Assembly: GCA_903911085.1 (NCBI GenBank)
Contig: CAIWCC010000214.1
Span: 62,001-126,000, forward strand
Direction of reading: 5' to 3'
Length of the DNA stretch: 64,000 bases
Source: an uncultured Bacteroidales bacterium
Lineage (GTDB): Bacteria; Bacteroidota; Bacteroidia; Bacteroidales; Paludibacteraceae
Shown here: piece after piece, positions 55,501-63,060 of the stretch
Layout: every line of letters starts with the position of its first letter
How positions within the stretch are numbered: position 1 is the stretch's first letter
Notes under the pieces: model-generated
The model's input: only the letters and a program-made list of their open reading frames with translations
The model's database searches: none
Told to the model about the DNA's origin: nothing
Translations under genes and position numbers: made by a program

Positions 55501-55980
55501 GTCTAATGATTTGCCTTCAACATCACTTAATAGACCATCTGTATATTTAATTTCAGCTTCAACAAAGTTTTCGTTTCTCAAAGCTAAAATTGAATCAATT
55601 CTTTCGTAAGTACTTATAAAAGAATCTATTAGTATTTTATCTGCATCAAAATCGGGTAAGTGTTTATATTTAATACTCTTTAATGAATTAAACAAATGTT
55701 TTGTTTCTTCTTTAAATCTAAATATCTCGAAGTTAGATAGATATTTTTGTTTGGTTTTGAAATCTTCAAATAGGATGTCAAACTCTCTAATTTGGGATAA
55801 ATAAGGTTGAATTTCCTTTCGTTGTTGATTGTGTAGCTTTTCAAGTTCTTCACGTTTTCTTCTTTCATTTTCTAAACGGATTCGCTCTTCTTCCTCTCTT
55901 TTCAAGTGAAGTTTTTTTCTATGGCTTGAATAGAAAATTATTCCTGCAAGTAAAATGATTGATATTATTATGTATTCCAT
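52567..55980 (-). CDS. UvrD-type helicase with PD-(D/E)XK-like insert, zinc finger, TPRs and WYL domain
   Basis: This 1137-residue protein has a composite plan: a membrane helix (1-18), a charged coiled coil (20-60), and SF1 helicase core 1A with Walker A GAGSGKTT (179-186). Inserted at about 335-440 is a nuclease-like segment with E340/E341, D376 (YKPDFYLP), E387 (YIEHFG) and K420, as in helicase IV-type enzymes. Walker B is IIIDEYQD (564-571), followed by GDDWQSIYRFAG, TAHKAKGLQ and VAMTRAKK. A topoisomerase-type zinc finger (C851, C854, C872, C878) follows, then about four TPRs (890-1025) and a C-terminal WYL domain (1052-1135, RTIKPKGFK and RTFNLDRISGL). WYL domains sense ligands, including nucleic acid signals. 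A role in DNA repair or anti-phage defence is inference. Confidence 0.88.
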   Translation of the reverse strand: MEYIIISIILLAGIIFYSSHRKKLHLKREEEERIRLENERRKREELEKLHNQQRKEIQPYLSQIREFDILFEDFKTKQKYLSNFEIFRFKEETKHLFNSLKSIKYKHLPDFDADKILIDSFISTYERIDSILALRNENFVEAEIKYTDGLLSDVEGKSLDHQQRKAIIIEEDNQLVIAGAGSGKTTTIAGKVKYLTQRQNVNPRSILLISFTRKASDEMRERIYNKMNIDIPVKTFNKLGIDIIAEVNNEKPSIYESSGKVHLERISSFIEHSKKSEIYFDQLLNFISYYLKPYKDINDFKTDSEHNNYLNEQKLEGYKMVTKIKNGIKITYRERLKSQEEVLIANFLFRNGIDYEYEEKYKYKTASKQFGQYKPDFYLPQYEIYIEHFGVDENWNVPDWFKGKDGMSAKEVYNEGIEWKRQEHKNNQTTLIESYSWQQKKGILLSQLQNKLENEGVEFNPIPNEELWLYLQENSKKDIDDFTQLIDTFSVLLKSNNEKISNLKIRAKKDENERATKFLELFEPICNSYEQYLLEEKEIDFSDMINNATELIQTNLYQSSYDYIIIDEYQDISKARFQLIKSLLDQKPNTKLFCVGDDWQSIYRFAGSDIGLFTNFEENFKSSPIKDYRRVTQKSFIENTYRFDNQLIDLSSNFILKNPNQISKNLKSHFKSDDSPYTIFKYSDPERKGNNLNLALNDAFSNIYDKSKNKEESVLLLGRYDFERRNFTNGSFLVENFNKKTNQYEYFSKEFPNLKIRFLTAHKAKGLQDDNVIITNCSSGTYGFPSEISDDPLLNFLLSKADQFPNGEERRLFYVAMTRAKKQVYFLVNNEYTSKFIDEIEANEQITALQCEWCDNGKLIERKGPYGFFYACNNSHYCNFTKKIEPEDFNVFADEFYEKADFEKAIEYFEKYLSTESGSSEIYYKLGRSYEQRNNLQNALLYYDKAISINDSNAYAYYWRGSVHYDLEKYNNSINDWLQFNRLKPNSNSVNYWLAQAYFKTQHFVKSIEFINQEIAVNPNNEDAIKLKLQYLSHLKSQFTTIENNINSTDKETLKNHLQLAIDFDVNVKFNYHKSVQFEGGMQSLRTIKPKGFKVMGQYDSLCVFGYCYMREEERTFNLDRISGLIINPKIIEFWSE

Positions 55981-56330
55981 TTAACTATTTCGGTTTTTAA
56001 AGTTTGTAGATAACCCCGCCTCACCAGATATGAGAATTTGTGCACCGTGGTTGATATTTCCGAATCCCAACATATTGTATTATAAGGATTTTTAATCCGA
56101 AATACTTACATTTTCATATCTAATGCAAAGTTAAATATTTATTTTTGAAATATAGCGGATTGCAAGTCCTTATAGTACAGAAAGTTAAGATTGAAAATTT
56201 TACTGACATGCCACCTTTTGTTGTTTTATAAAGATATAAATCCTGATAGAAAGGGGAACTCATTCAAATAATAATGTTTTTTATCAGTCATTTAAATATA
56301 CTTAATACCATATTACTATATAAAAATCAA
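55981..56330. other. Spacer with hairpin repeat fragments
   Basis: These 350 bases contain no gene. Two short related inverted repeats are visible: GGATT-TTT-AATCC at 56086-56098 and CGGATTGCAAGTCC at 56156-56169. A similar perfect palindrome occurs at 57823, so the two genes in between are flanked by the same kind of repeat. Confidence 0.45.
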
Positions 56331-56759
56331 TTAAACTTCAATGACCTTATTTCTTATAAGTTTCCAAATAATAAAACCTAATAAAGGAAAAATAGTATAG
56401 ACTAGAAATTCAGTAATGTCATAAATTTCGACGTTAATACCGTAAGATGAATGACTTCCAATTGGCCAAAAGGAATCAGCACCCATATTACGACCAGCAA
56501 AAATACCGTCCGATGCAATGAGTAATAGCCCTAAGTGAATTAATACCCAAGCGAGATAAAATGCCATTGACTTTTTCAAAAACATAAAATTCAAAAAAGA
56601 TTTATCAATATTATCTACTACCTGTGTAATCTCTTTATCAATTACTACTTCTTCGACTCTCTCCTTTATTAAAGAATTTACTACAGTTTGATTGTGTCCA
56701 CAATTTGAACAAAACTTTGAGTTATCTGGGATTTGTGCTCCACATTCGATGCAATACAT
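56331..56759 (-). CDS. Zinc-ribbon membrane protein
   Basis: The 142-residue protein begins with a zinc-ribbon (C3, C6, C17, C20: YCIECGAQIPDNSKFCSNCG) and has two membrane segments, at about 64-84 (SMAFYLAWVLIHLGLLLIAS) and 118-135. It is probably an inner-membrane protein with a cytosolic metal-binding knob. Function unknown. It follows the next gene by 25 bases on the same strand and may form a pair with it. Confidence 0.75.
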   Translation of the reverse strand: MYCIECGAQIPDNSKFCSNCGHNQTVVNSLIKERVEEVVIDKEITQVVDNIDKSFLNFMFLKKSMAFYLAWVLIHLGLLLIASDGIFAGRNMGADSFWPIGSHSSYGINVEIYDITEFLVYTIFPLLGFIIWKLIRNKVIEV

Positions 56760-56784
56760 ATGATTTACTATTTAGATGTTTAAA

Positions 56785-57711
56785 TTATTTTTCAAGTTTT
56801 TTTACAAAAAGGTCTATCAATGAGAACATACGAAAGAACAAATAATCAATATGTGCTAAATCAGTTATTTCCTGTTTGTCTGTTTCAAAGTGTCTTATTT
56901 GAAACTTGTTACCAATCTCTGCCAAAATTTTTGCCTCAGTTACTATAAATGTTTCAATTAACGTATTTTCATTTGCTACCAAATTAATAAGTTGTGATGA
57001 TGAAACTTTTTTGTTGGAATTGTAAAATGTTTTTATTCTTTCAAATGCGTCCCAGAGTTTCTCTATGGCTCTAATCCTATCGGAAATTTTAGGATATAAA
57101 ATAAATTGTGTTGCCTCAGTTAAAAGTTGGTTTAAAGTTGCATCTTTTGTTTGAAATTTACGATTAATCATTTGTACTAATACTTCTTGGATTAATCGGA
57201 TGATTTTACCTTCCACACTTAATTGGTATGCAATTCCATTTCTTTCAAATAGAGAATTAATTTCTTCTCTGTATTTCTGTTTGCTATTTCCCGTATCTAT
57301 AAAAGTTAGATGATAATGATTAAAGTATTCGTGAAAGTTGCCTATTGGTATTGGGTCATAAAGATGTCTATAACAAAACTCAATTATGTCTAAAGTCGTG
57401 AAGGTGTCAATTTTATTTTCAACATCTTTTCTGTCTATTTCCCAATCATTATAATTCGTTATATATTTTTCCTTTCTTGTAATAGGAATTTCTGCTTTTG
57501 GAATAAGTGATTTTAATTTATCATAAAGTAAGGTCGTATTGCAGCCACATATTCCTTGTCCGTCTGGACACTTTTCTGGAAAATCTTTTGACAATGAGTT
57601 GTCAGCAATAAAACTTTCAAAAATTGAAACAATTCCATTCCAAACAGGAATGTCAATTTCATTTACCGTTTGTTCTTTTTTTCCTTTTTCTCTATCTGTA
57701 AAGTAGTCCAT
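56785..57711 (-). CDS. Helical hypothetical protein, possible Abi/HEPN-like
   Basis: The 308-residue protein begins MDYFTDREKG, reminiscent of the N-terminal domain found in some AbiJ-like abortive infection proteins, and has a C-rich motif (CPDGQGICGCN) at about 49-59. Its C-terminal half is helical, and it ends with RHFETDKQEITDLAHIDYLFFRMFSLIDL, which recalls the last part of Abi/HEPN-like proteins. No canonical RxxxxxH HEPN catalytic pair is obvious. I regard Abi-type function as a guess. It lies in the accessory region, 25 bases upstream of the zinc-ribbon membrane protein gene. Confidence 0.55.
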   Translation of the reverse strand: MDYFTDREKGKKEQTVNEIDIPVWNGIVSIFESFIADNSLSKDFPEKCPDGQGICGCNTTLLYDKLKSLIPKAEIPITRKEKYITNYNDWEIDRKDVENKIDTFTTLDIIEFCYRHLYDPIPIGNFHEYFNHYHLTFIDTGNSKQKYREEINSLFERNGIAYQLSVEGKIIRLIQEVLVQMINRKFQTKDATLNQLLTEATQFILYPKISDRIRAIEKLWDAFERIKTFYNSNKKVSSSQLINLVANENTLIETFIVTEAKILAEIGNKFQIRHFETDKQEITDLAHIDYLFFRMFSLIDLFVKKLEK

Positions 57712-57822
57712 TTTATAGTTTGTTTTTTACAATTCTTCTAAGTTAGCTGTTTCCTCATAGAATAACCAATTACATCTAAATTAATTCTATTAAATCCCAG
57801 AATGTATTACCTCTCGCTGGTG

Positions 57823-57837
57823 CGGATTTGCAATCCG
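57823..57837. repeat. Short palindromic repeat
   Basis: CGGATTTGCAATCCG is a perfect palindrome with related copies at 56086 and 56156. It lies in the 255-base spacer between two accessory genes and is of the kind seen dispersed in Bacteroidota genomes. Confidence 0.45.
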
Positions 57838-57966
57838 TGCATAGTTCAATTTGTATTACAGATCTTTAATTTGGTTAGTCATATATTGCAAATTTGCGCC
57901 AAATAACGGAAATAAGTATTTATAATCAAGTAATTATATAAATTATTACGCAATCATCAACTATAA

Positions 57967-58440
57967 TTAAATTAAATTCCAGAATGCGTTTTTGTTAATT
58001 ATTTTTTGATTTTCATGTAAAATAGACGGTACTTGATACAAGTTTTTACGAATTTCGTAATTTTTGTTTGAGATATTTACTCCATTTTGAATTAATTCTT
58101 CAAATTCATATTTACTGCCTTTACCACAATCAATTATTAGTGACTTTTTTCCAAGAACGTATGCCTTTATTAAATATGGATTACGAATTTCATTTGTTAA
58201 ATTGTGATCATCGATAATTACTTTTTTGTTTAATTTTAAAAAATCTTCATTAAGAATCAAACTCATACCACGCGCATTAATTAACGGATTTCTCTTATTA
58301 ATTATATCAACAGAAATTATTTCTACGTTATAATATTCAGCAATATAATTTGCAATTTTAGTTTTTCCAGATCCAGAATTACCTATAAGCAAAAAAAGAT
58401 CTGTTTCTTTTATTATTTTTAATAAATCATCATGTGTCAT
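57967..58440 (-). CDS. Small P-loop nucleotide-binding protein
   Basis: The 157-residue protein has a Walker A motif GNSGSGKT (20-27) after a short strand, then VIIDDHNL (about 74-81) as a probable Walker B region. The size and layout are those of a small kinase-like or AAA-like P-loop protein (polynucleotide-kinase-like), without a diagnostic lid. The substrate is unknown. It is 113 bases downstream of another orphan gene on the same strand and may form a unit with it. Base composition is even more A/T-rich than in its neighbours. Confidence 0.7.
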   Translation of the reverse strand: MTHDDLLKIIKETDLFLLIGNSGSGKTKIANYIAEYYNVEIISVDIINKRNPLINARGMSLILNEDFLKLNKKVIIDDHNLTNEIRNPYLIKAYVLGKKSLIIDCGKGSKYEFEELIQNGVNISNKNYEIRKNLYQVPSILHENQKIINKNAFWNLI

Positions 58441-58553
58441 TTTATAAATGTTTAATTTTTATTGATTTTAAAATTTTTCTATATAATAGTTATAACAGTA
58501 ACTTCTTTATTTACAATAATCATTTAAGATTTTAAGAGATAATTATATCGACG

Positions 58554-59447
58554 TCAAAAAAAATGGTCATATTCTATAGGAATTGAAAGAAATTCATATT
58601 TAAATTTACAAAAATAATTAACATAATAAGATTTTATAAATTCTTCCTTAAATTGTCGAATATATTTCTCGAGCATTAATTTGTGATGTCCTTTAGAATA
58701 AATTCTTTTAAATGCTGCTATATTATCTTCCTGAATTTTTTCACATTCTATTGTTAATTTCAATTTAAGATCTTCAGGTAGAATAGCCTCATCATCTTTA
58801 TTAGTTTCACAACATATAGACCTATGAATGTTGATGGGCTTTAACCAATCATCAATATAATTATCGTTTTTCCAATACTCTTGAGAGCTTTCAATATAAA
58901 GATCTTCCTTATCATCTTTACCTGGTTTCCGGCGAGACACTCTAACATAATAATCTACTTTATATGATTCAACTGCTTTGTTAAAATCAAAATCATCAAT
59001 CTTTTTAAATATTTGAATTAAACTATTTATTTTCTTTATTTTATCTGTAAAATGTCTTACTCCGTATATTTCACTATCATATAAGTCATTTTCGATTAAG
59101 TGCTTCATCACAGGTGGATTATATAGAAAAAACAAATGCTGAATATTTTCTGGATGAAAAACTGGGTTGAAAATTCGTATATCAATCTTGTATTTTTCAT
59201 CAAAGAATTTTATATCAGAAACACTAATAATTATCTTTGAAATTTTATCATAAGAGTTTTTGAATTCCTTAATTTCGCAAAATACCAATTTCCAGTCATG
59301 TACAATAATATTGATTTTCTTTTCTTGCAAATAGAGTTCTTCCTTTTTATATTGTGGAAGTTTATCTTTAGATGGATTCAAAGAGCACAAGATATTGAAA
59401 CTCACAGTTTCATTTCGATTTATTCTTAAAATATATGCTAAGTACAT
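58554..59447 (-). CDS. Hypothetical protein, orphan
   Basis: The 297-residue protein (MYLAYILRINRNETV) has no signal peptide or membrane segment and is rich in Lys, Ile and Asp. Charged and aromatic segments alternate (FFLYNPPVMKHLIENDLY; RIYSKGHHKLMLEKYIRQFKEEF). I recognise no domain. It is upstream of the P-loop gene on the same strand, which suggests a two-gene module, and it lies in the accessory region. Confidence 0.6.
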   Translation of the reverse strand: MYLAYILRINRNETVSFNILCSLNPSKDKLPQYKKEELYLQEKKINIIVHDWKLVFCEIKEFKNSYDKISKIIISVSDIKFFDEKYKIDIRIFNPVFHPENIQHLFFLYNPPVMKHLIENDLYDSEIYGVRHFTDKIKKINSLIQIFKKIDDFDFNKAVESYKVDYYVRVSRRKPGKDDKEDLYIESSQEYWKNDNYIDDWLKPINIHRSICCETNKDDEAILPEDLKLKLTIECEKIQEDNIAAFKRIYSKGHHKLMLEKYIRQFKEEFIKSYYVNYFCKFKYEFLSIPIEYDHFF

Positions 59448-59487
59448 TCTGTTCAGTTTTTAAAATTGTTGATATGATTTTTTAAAT

Positions 59488-59622
59488 TCAATTATTTGTT
59501 ACATTTTCGTAATTTTCGGGTATAGTAAAAGTTAAATTCCCGTAGTCAAGTGTAATCTTATTTTGTGAAATCACAAACTGGTTAATAAGCCCGATAAGTA
59601 ATACCAATAATAGATTTTTCAT
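59488..59622 (-). pseudogene. 5' remnant of a secreted protein gene
   Basis: An ATG at 59622 starts a 44-residue frame with a clear signal peptide (MKNLLLVLLIGLINQFVISQ) followed by only 24 residues (KITLDYGNLTFTIPENYENV). The mature part starts like a small periplasmic or secreted protein but stops at once. It is either a truncated gene or a tiny secreted peptide; truncation is favoured given the relics around it. Confidence 0.5.
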
Positions 59623-59716
59623 ATAGTTTTTTACTGTTGAAATAAAAAATTTTAAAAATACAAAGAAACAAAACAATCGTCAATATAAGAAATTTCCGCA
59701 AGGCTTGCAGAAAAAG

Positions 59717-60850
59717 CTATATTATGGCTTCTATCTTTACCATTGCCCTATCAATCTGAATTCGTTTTGGTTCAGCACGATTGCCGGTAATATAGTATTG
59801 TTGGGCTATTGTGTCATCAAATTCTTTTACAAATGCTTCACGTATGCGGGAGCATTTCTCGTTAATGGCATTCTTGCTTGGGTCAGTAACATCGGCAATG
59901 CTGGCTTCAATGCGGCTGGTATCATCAAACGAACTTATTTTCTTGTAAATCGCCGTCAGTTCTTGTTTGAAATTTGGTAAGCTTTTGAATAATATTCCTT
60001 CGGGGTGTTTCAAAAATAGCAGATAAATGGCTTTTGGAAGCGGATGCATTGTGATTTCTTTGTTATATTCGGGCAGCATAATTCTATAGTCTGCTGTTAT
60101 CAGCAAACTGCTTGTGGAAGGTTTTAGGTCGGTAAGCGATTTTAGCAGCATTTCTTCCACTCCCATAATGCGCAATTTATCCACCCGTTCTTTTATCTCA
60201 TCTATCAATTGTTGTGACAGTTGCCAAAAATCGAAATCGGCACGTTCTTCTTCACTTTCAGGGCTTCCAATTGAAAACCGAATGTCATCGTTCACCATGG
60301 ATAGATAAAATTCAATCTGTTCCCAAAGTTCTGTATCGAGATTCAGTTCAAAATAACTGAACATCAATTGATTGTCAGGGTTCATCTTGTAGCGTATAAA
60401 GCCCTGATTGAGTGTATAATCATCGTGTAAATGGTTGAATAAAAAGGAATAATCAAATTTGTGTCCCTGTAGCTGATTCACATCAATGTTTTGACCTGGA
60501 AAGTGATAATCATAGAATGCCAAATCATTTACCTTTTCTACAAAACTTGGTAAATAAAAAAAGTTGAATCCTTTGTGTGCAAATAAGCGACAAATATCAT
60601 CGTAATGATTTGCAATGAATTGATTGATAGCTAAGTGGTTTTCTGTTTCAACATAAATAATTTGCTTATTATCAGGTTTGAAACCTAAATTGCTATCAAA
60701 GTAAATTATCTTTCGTATGTTACTATCAAGCCTTTTTTGATATAGTTTTTCAGCAACTACTTCATCACGCTTTTCTTTGGCTCGTTTTATAATTACAAAC
60801 AGCATAAACGCAGCTAATAAAGAAATAATGATAATTAGAAATGTGGTCAT
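59717..60850 (-). CDS. Membrane-anchored hypothetical protein with winged-helix-like C-terminus
   Basis: The protein (377 residues from ATG 60850) has one N-terminal membrane helix (TTFLIIIISLLAAFMLFVIIK) and a long cytoplasmic or periplasmic part. Its C-terminal 130 residues (EITMHPLPKAIYLLFLKHPEG, INEKCSRIREAFVKEF, YYITGNRAEPKRIQIDRAMV) look like a conserved Bacteroidota module, possibly winged-helix-like. The ORF could also open with TTG at 60883, but that start overlaps the small gene upstream, so I prefer the ATG. Function unknown. It follows the 50-residue protein genes on the same strand. Confidence 0.65.
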   Translation of the reverse strand: MTTFLIIIISLLAAFMLFVIIKRAKEKRDEVVAEKLYQKRLDSNIRKIIYFDSNLGFKPDNKQIIYVETENHLAINQFIANHYDDICRLFAHKGFNFFYLPSFVEKVNDLAFYDYHFPGQNIDVNQLQGHKFDYSFLFNHLHDDYTLNQGFIRYKMNPDNQLMFSYFELNLDTELWEQIEFYLSMVNDDIRFSIGSPESEEERADFDFWQLSQQLIDEIKERVDKLRIMGVEEMLLKSLTDLKPSTSSLLITADYRIMLPEYNKEITMHPLPKAIYLLFLKHPEGILFKSLPNFKQELTAIYKKISSFDDTSRIEASIADVTDPSKNAINEKCSRIREAFVKEFDDTIAQQYYITGNRAEPKRIQIDRAMVKIEAII

Positions 60851-60869
60851 AGTGTATATAGTTTTTCTT

Positions 60870-61022
60870 TTATTTTCTCCCAAACAAGGCCTTAATCACC
60901 GCCCCACCTATCTTCCGTTCCAATCCATTTTTGGTGGTCGGAATGCCAGTTTGTCGGGCTATTTGTTGCTTTACTTGTGTTATTCCGAGGAATCGTTTGA
61001 GTGAAAAGGAGAATCCGCGCAT
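60870..61022 (-). CDS. 50-residue protein, paralogue 1
   Basis: ATG 61020-61022 opens a 50-codon frame: MRGFSFSLKRFLGITQVKQQ, then a middle segment IARQTGIPTTKNGLERKIGG and the end AVIKALFGRK. It is a basic protein without a signal peptide. A second copy of the same length lies at 61343-61495 and differs at several positions, which argues that both are real coding genes. The stop is 20 bases before the ATG of the next gene. Function unknown; a nucleic-acid-binding role is possible because of the high Lys/Arg content. Confidence 0.75.
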   Translation of the reverse strand: MRGFSFSLKRFLGITQVKQQIARQTGIPTTKNGLERKIGGAVIKALFGRK

Positions 61023-61342
61023 GGTGTAAACTTGGTTTTAAATGGTTATTTTTTGCTTTTTACTATCTCTATTTTTTAAACCCTCATAGATAGATAAAAC
61101 AATTTGTATTTAGTGAAATTTTGTAAGTCAAATTTCTTGTTTAACAACATGTTTTGGGGCTATTGAAAAAGTAGGTATTGGAAAAGGCTTTGTAAGTTTC
61201 TCCAAAACCACATTCGCCCAAGCAGTCGGTGTTGGGGTTGTAGTGCTAGCGTTTGTGAAATCCTTCTTGTGTCATAAGTTCTTAATCACTATCAACCGGC
61301 TTTTGAAATTAGTCGTTTGATAGTGAAAAAATATATTTTTAT
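61023..61342. other. Spacer between the small paralogues
   Basis: These 320 bases contain no convincing gene. A plus-strand frame from about 61158 (GAIEKVGIGKGFVSFSKTTF ...) stays open for about 55 codons up to a stop near 61320, but it lacks a start codon and may be a relic. Otherwise the spacer is A/T-rich. Confidence 0.4.
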
Positions 61343-61495
61343 TTATTTCTTCCCAAACAAAGCCTTTATCACAGACCCACCAATCTTCCGCTCCAGTCCA
61401 CTTTTAGTAGCTGGAATACCGGTTTGTAGTGCAAATTGTTGCTTTGCAGCAGTGATTCCGAGGAATCTTTTGAGTGAAAATGAGGATCCGCGCAT
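61343..61495 (-). CDS. 50-residue protein, paralogue 2
   Basis: The frame from ATG 61493-61495 gives MRGSSFSLKRFLGITAAKQQ, then FALQTGIPATKSGLERKIGG and the end SVIKALFGKK. It has the same length as paralogue 1 and aligns to it without gaps. The conserved blocks are SFSLKRFLGIT, QTGIP and GLERKIGG. It lies between paralogue 1 and the DUF6261-like gene, all on the minus strand. The two copies are likely a local duplication. Confidence 0.75.
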   Translation of the reverse strand: MRGSSFSLKRFLGITAAKQQFALQTGIPATKSGLERKIGGSVIKALFGKK

Positions 61496-61677
61496 GGTGG
61501 TAGGAGGTTTAAATTAATGCTATTATTAAGGGCTCAAAAATACGAATAAATTTTCACGGATTAAATAAAACTGCTGTAAAACATTAAAAATAAATTAGCG
61601 GTATTTTCAATAAGTTTAAGTGAATGCTTCTAATATATTTGCAGTTAATTCTGATATGTGAGTGTAATATTGTTGTA

Positions 61678-62478
61678 TCAAACTTCACTCACTTCCGCAT
61701 TTTCGCTTGTCAATTCATTATCTTCATTATTTTCATTCTCTTCCTTTTCTTTGCGGCGTAGTCGGCGCGTGGTGGTGTTGCGCAGTTGGGTGCGTGCCAT
61801 TTTCAAAAAATGATTTGTGATGTTGATGAGTTCTTTTTCCTCTACTTCGGGGTGAATGAAGAGGTACATGTCTATGGTGCGGAGGTACAAACGAATTTCG
61901 CTTATCAATTTTTCTTTTGTGGGCAGGGTAGTGTTGGGTGCCGGCTGCTCCTTTTGCGCTTCTTTTTGCGCTTCCACCAGTTGGTTTATTTCGGCATCAG
62001 TTTCGTTCAGCTTATTTACAAATCGCATGAGTCCTAGCTGGGTTATGCTATTGCTAAAATCACTTTTGTTTTTTAAATAGCTGTTCAGCGTATAATGTAT
62101 CGTTGCTTTTTCTGAAATTATTTTTTTGTTGTAATTTTTAAATAGTTTGGTCAAGGGTGCTTTAACTATTGACAATGCATTCGCATCTTCATTAAACTGT
62201 GCATGGCTCAAAGCTTTAATATGAAACAGCATTGCGGCCACAAGTTTATCGGTGGAAGTGCGTAGTTTGGTTATTTCTGGCGTGTGTAATTGCTTACGTG
62301 GCTTAGTTGCCAATACTTTAGTGAGTGGCTTTTGCTCTTCAAGCCGATTGATGGCATTGATTAAGTCGGGAATTGTGGTCTTTTTGTAACTTGTTATTGA
62401 TAAAAGTTGATGATACAATGCCTTTAAGTCAGCATTTTTCAACCTATCAAATCGAACGGTAATAAATAAACTTTTCAT
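61678..62478 (-). CDS. DUF6261-like protein
   Basis: The 266-residue, highly charged, mainly helical protein has no signal peptide or membrane segment. The pattern LKALYHQLLSITS ... LRTSTDKLVAAMLFHIKALS and the C-terminal KEKLISEIRLYLRTIDMYLF resemble the DUF6261 family of Bacteroidota. It ends in an acidic and Asn-rich tail. Function unknown. It is the first gene of the minus-strand group containing the two 50-residue proteins. Confidence 0.65.
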   Translation of the reverse strand: MKSLFITVRFDRLKNADLKALYHQLLSITSYKKTTIPDLINAINRLEEQKPLTKVLATKPRKQLHTPEITKLRTSTDKLVAAMLFHIKALSHAQFNEDANALSIVKAPLTKLFKNYNKKIISEKATIHYTLNSYLKNKSDFSNSITQLGLMRFVNKLNETDAEINQLVEAQKEAQKEQPAPNTTLPTKEKLISEIRLYLRTIDMYLFIHPEVEEKELINITNHFLKMARTQLRNTTTRRLRRKEKEENENNEDNELTSENAEVSEV

Positions 62479-62568
62479 AAGGAAATAATTAAAGGTGCAA
62501 CAAAATTTTGCAGCATTAACCCCAATCTACATTTTAAAATCAAGGAATATCAGCAAGTTTGGTTGAAT

Positions 62569-63060
62569 TATGAATACAAATTTATGTTTTTTATTTTGGA
62601 AAGATGCATTATTAGAAAAAATGATTGATAAAAACTTTGCGGGAGTGCATTTTTCATATCAATATTATAGAAAATTCTTAGGAAAATAATAAACGTTGCA
62701 TTGTTATTATAGAAATTTTTCGGGGGAGTGCTTGTTTACATTTGATAATTGTTGAAAATTTTCAGGAAAGTAATAAACATTGTATTGGTTTTATAGAAAA
62801 ATTTATGCGTAAGTCTAATTTACATATCAAAATTATGGAAAATATTTTAGGGAAGTATAATTTATATATTACATCAATGGTTCGGAAAGTTGAGAATGAT
62901 AAAAGTAATGCTACATCGTTCATTCTGCTTTGTAGAAATAGTCAATGTAGCTTTACGTTGTCTATTTTGCTTTTATAGAATCAACAATATAAGCTTACAT
63001 TGCTGATTTTGATTTGTAAGAATTAGCATTGTAGAGTTACATTGCCAATTTATACAATGG
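62569..63060. repeat. Degenerate tandem array, about 42-base period
   Basis: The best units are exactly 42 bases (62911-62952, 62953-62994, 62995-63036, with a partial fourth), each with TTACATTG at the left and CAATGTA-like bases near the right, so each unit is itself nearly palindromic. To the left the pattern continues with an 84-base period (TTACAT-like boxes at 62652, 62736 and 62820) in more diverged units. No coding frame runs through it. It looks like an old minisatellite. Confidence 0.65.

Noticed and set aside
62569..63060. Tandem array as a possible CRISPR
   Set aside because: The units are diverged throughout, with no invariant repeat alternating with unique spacers, and no cas gene is in the window.
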